The notes under the pieces were generated by a model that saw nothing but the letters and a program-made list of their open reading frames with translations, made no database searches and was not told the origin of the DNA. Below, piece after piece: positions 28,443-29,322 of a DNA stretch of 29,322 nucleotides; the first letter of the stretch is position 1, and the number at the start of each line of letters is the position of its first letter. Where the stretch lies: positions 1 through 29,322 of IMG/VR virus record IMGVR_UViG_3300042861_000259, one strand, 5' to 3'. The position numbers and the translations under genes are program-made. The stretch comes from a virus.

Positions 28443-29047
28443 GGGTCAGTCTGGTGTAAGGTTTTAAGGCAAACGTCTTGGACCCAACGCTCCAGTTCAG
28501 CCTCAGCGTGTTCTGGGTCATGGGGTGCAATGCGTCCAGCAAGCTGCTTAGGCATCGACTTAAGCAACTGAGCAACCGCTCCATCATGGTCCACCATAAC
28601 CTTCTTAACCCAATCACCAGAGACCAGTTTGCGTTCACGCTCTGCGAGATCCAGAACGTCTTGCTTTGAGTTAATGAGGTTCTTGGCTGCGGTTGAATGC
28701 ACCGAGACCATGCGTCCAGCATCCAGAGATCGCGCTCTGAGGCTTTCGACGGCTAGACCATAGGCAGCACGCTCAATCTCCTTCTGCCGCTCATACGCTC
28801 CCTGTGGAGTGTCATTCGCTACCTGCGAGCGGTCCACCTTCTCTTCTGCTTCTGGTGGACGGTAAGGTCCGTCTATTGGCTCAGATCGAATGTGGCTCGC
28901 TTCAATAGCAGCTTTCCTCCTTTGCGCTCCAGATCCACGCCAAGCATCCGCAGCTTCAGCGGAGTCCAAAGGCATTCCTTTGGAGACCAACTGAGAGACT
29001 CGGCCTTTAGTTAGACCAGAGTGTTTGACGTACTCGCTCTGTGTCAT
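28430..29047 (-). CDS. Terminase small subunit-like protein (205 aa)
   Basis: The N-terminus (MTQSEYVKHSGLTKGRVSQL, then VSKGMPLDSAEAADAW) is a winged helix of the gpNu1 type that recognises the packaging site. The middle is helical (QKEIERAAYGLAVESLRARS, then VLDLAERERKLVSGDWVKKV) for oligomerisation. It precedes the nuclease and large terminase genes and overlaps the first gene by ATGA. The DNA target would be the cos or pac site, possibly the inverted repeat at 29288-29320. Confidence 0.82.
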   Translation of the reverse strand: MTQSEYVKHSGLTKGRVSQLVSKGMPLDSAEAADAWRGSGAQRRKAAIEASHIRSEPIDGPYRPPEAEEKVDRSQVANDTPQGAYERQKEIERAAYGLAVESLRARSLDAGRMVSVHSTAAKNLINSKQDVLDLAERERKLVSGDWVKKVMVDHDGAVAQLLKSMPKQLAGRIAPHDPEHAEAELERWVQDVCLKTLHQTDPWKS

Positions 29048-29256
29048 CGCAGACTTTCGGGAAGATCTTCAGATTTCGCTTTGAGCAGGTCAGCCAACCC
29101 TTTGCAGATTGTTCGCTGCTCTGGGTCTTTTGGATTCGGCTGGTAGTAACCCGCAATCTGCTCAGCCGTAGAACGTCCAGCGCGGATCTGAGCGAGATGC
29201 CAGCGCAGTGTGTGATGCCCAAAATTAAGCATAACGTATTGTGCAGCGTTTGTCAT
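29044..29256 (-). CDS. First gene of the late block, unknown (70 aa)
   Basis: A small protein (MTNAAQYVMLNFGHHTLRWH, then LAQIRAGRSTAEQIAGYYQP) with helical and histidine-containing segments. The stop overlaps the small terminase ATG as ATGA. No family is recognised; an HTH-like segment (RSTAEQIAGYY) might be present. It is the first gene after the candidate late promoter and may be a regulator or packaging accessory. Confidence 0.6.
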   Translation of the reverse strand: MTNAAQYVMLNFGHHTLRWHLAQIRAGRSTAEQIAGYYQPNPKDPEQRTICKGLADLLKAKSEDLPESLR

Positions 29257-29264
29257 TAGTGGTG

Positions 29265-29320
29265 CGTTTATAATACAATAGCGAGTTTGATCGCGGAAGA
29301 TGATCGGCCCCGCGCGATCA
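29265..29320 (-). promoter_or_regulatory. Candidate late promoter and inverted repeat
   Basis: Upstream of the first late gene the minus strand contains TATTAT (29275-29270), close to the -10 consensus, but the hexamer 17 bp further upstream (TTCCGC, 29298-29293) is weak, as expected of an activator-dependent late promoter. Further upstream lies a perfect 8-bp inverted repeat (TGATCGCG 29288-29295, CGCGATCA 29313-29320) that could be a terminase- or activator-binding site, or a terminator of the preceding unit if the molecule is circular. Low confidence on function. Confidence 0.35.
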
Positions 29321-29322
29321 CC

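Noticed and set aside
29269-29274. A perfect TATAAT on the plus strand
   Set aside because: No suitably spaced -35 element and no gene on the plus strand downstream; the complementary minus-strand reading (TATTAT) fits the gene orientation.
1-29322. Terminal direct repeats, CRISPR arrays, tRNA genes, integrase and insertion sequences
   Set aside because: I searched by eye for each and found no supporting sequence; the two ends share no visible repeat.

Overview
The window looks like a complete or nearly complete genome of a small tailed phage (siphovirus-type Caudoviricetes), about 29.3 kb, with every recognisable gene on the minus strand. It reads from right to left: packaging (about 29.3-26.1 kb), head (26.1-21.4 kb), a fibre-like gene with small structural genes (21.4-19.7 kb), a compact lysis-like nest (19.7-19.0 kb), neck and tail (19.0-10.2 kb), then early functions (10.2-0 kb). 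I see no integrase, excisionase, recognisable CI-type repressor, tRNA, rRNA, CRISPR array or insertion sequence, so a strictly lytic phage is the simplest reading. The host cannot be fixed from sequence. A lipobox protein in the lysis region suggests a Gram-negative host. Many starts lack a Shine-Dalgarno sequence, and genes are mostly coupled by 1-4 nt stop/start overlaps.

Late region. Terminase small subunit-like protein, an inserted PD-(D/E)XK nuclease, GpA-family large terminase, a gpW-like connector, lambda-B-type portal, and a single polypeptide that fuses a ClpP-like prohead protease to the major capsid protein. The fibre-like gene and the lysis nest then interrupt the usual order before the head-tail connector, tail completion, tail terminator, tail tube, assembly chaperone, a short tape measure (356 aa), minor tail proteins, a tandem pair of paralogues and an unrecognised 898-aa protein.

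Early region. One tightly overlapping operon (10171 to 7099) carries a Zn/GRPK protein, a Bet-like annealing protein, a Cas4/AddB-like nuclease with a probable Fe-S cluster, a MazG-like pyrophosphohydrolase, an OB-fold protein and a RusA resolvase. A second run (6882 to 3179) holds many very small genes, a lytic transglycosylase-like endolysin, a ribbon-helix-helix protein, paired HTH proteins and a metallophosphoesterase. A replication block (3027 to 402) holds an initiator-like protein, a DnaB helicase, an SSB-like protein and a coiled-coil protein, followed by an HTH protein that runs off position 1.

The most notable non-coding signals are: a 16-bp palindrome (AACCCA-N4-TGGGTT and variants) in at least three early intergenic gaps next to promoter-like hexamers; two 16-bp iterons beside a pyrimidine-rich tract inside the initiator gene, resembling the layout of the lambda origin; and a nested hairpin with a U-tract immediately upstream of the initiator gene, spanned entirely by a 30-codon leader ORF that stops one base before the initiator ATG. 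Joining the two window ends closes the partial HTH gene with a stop codon after one more residue, which suggests a circular or circularly permuted map.
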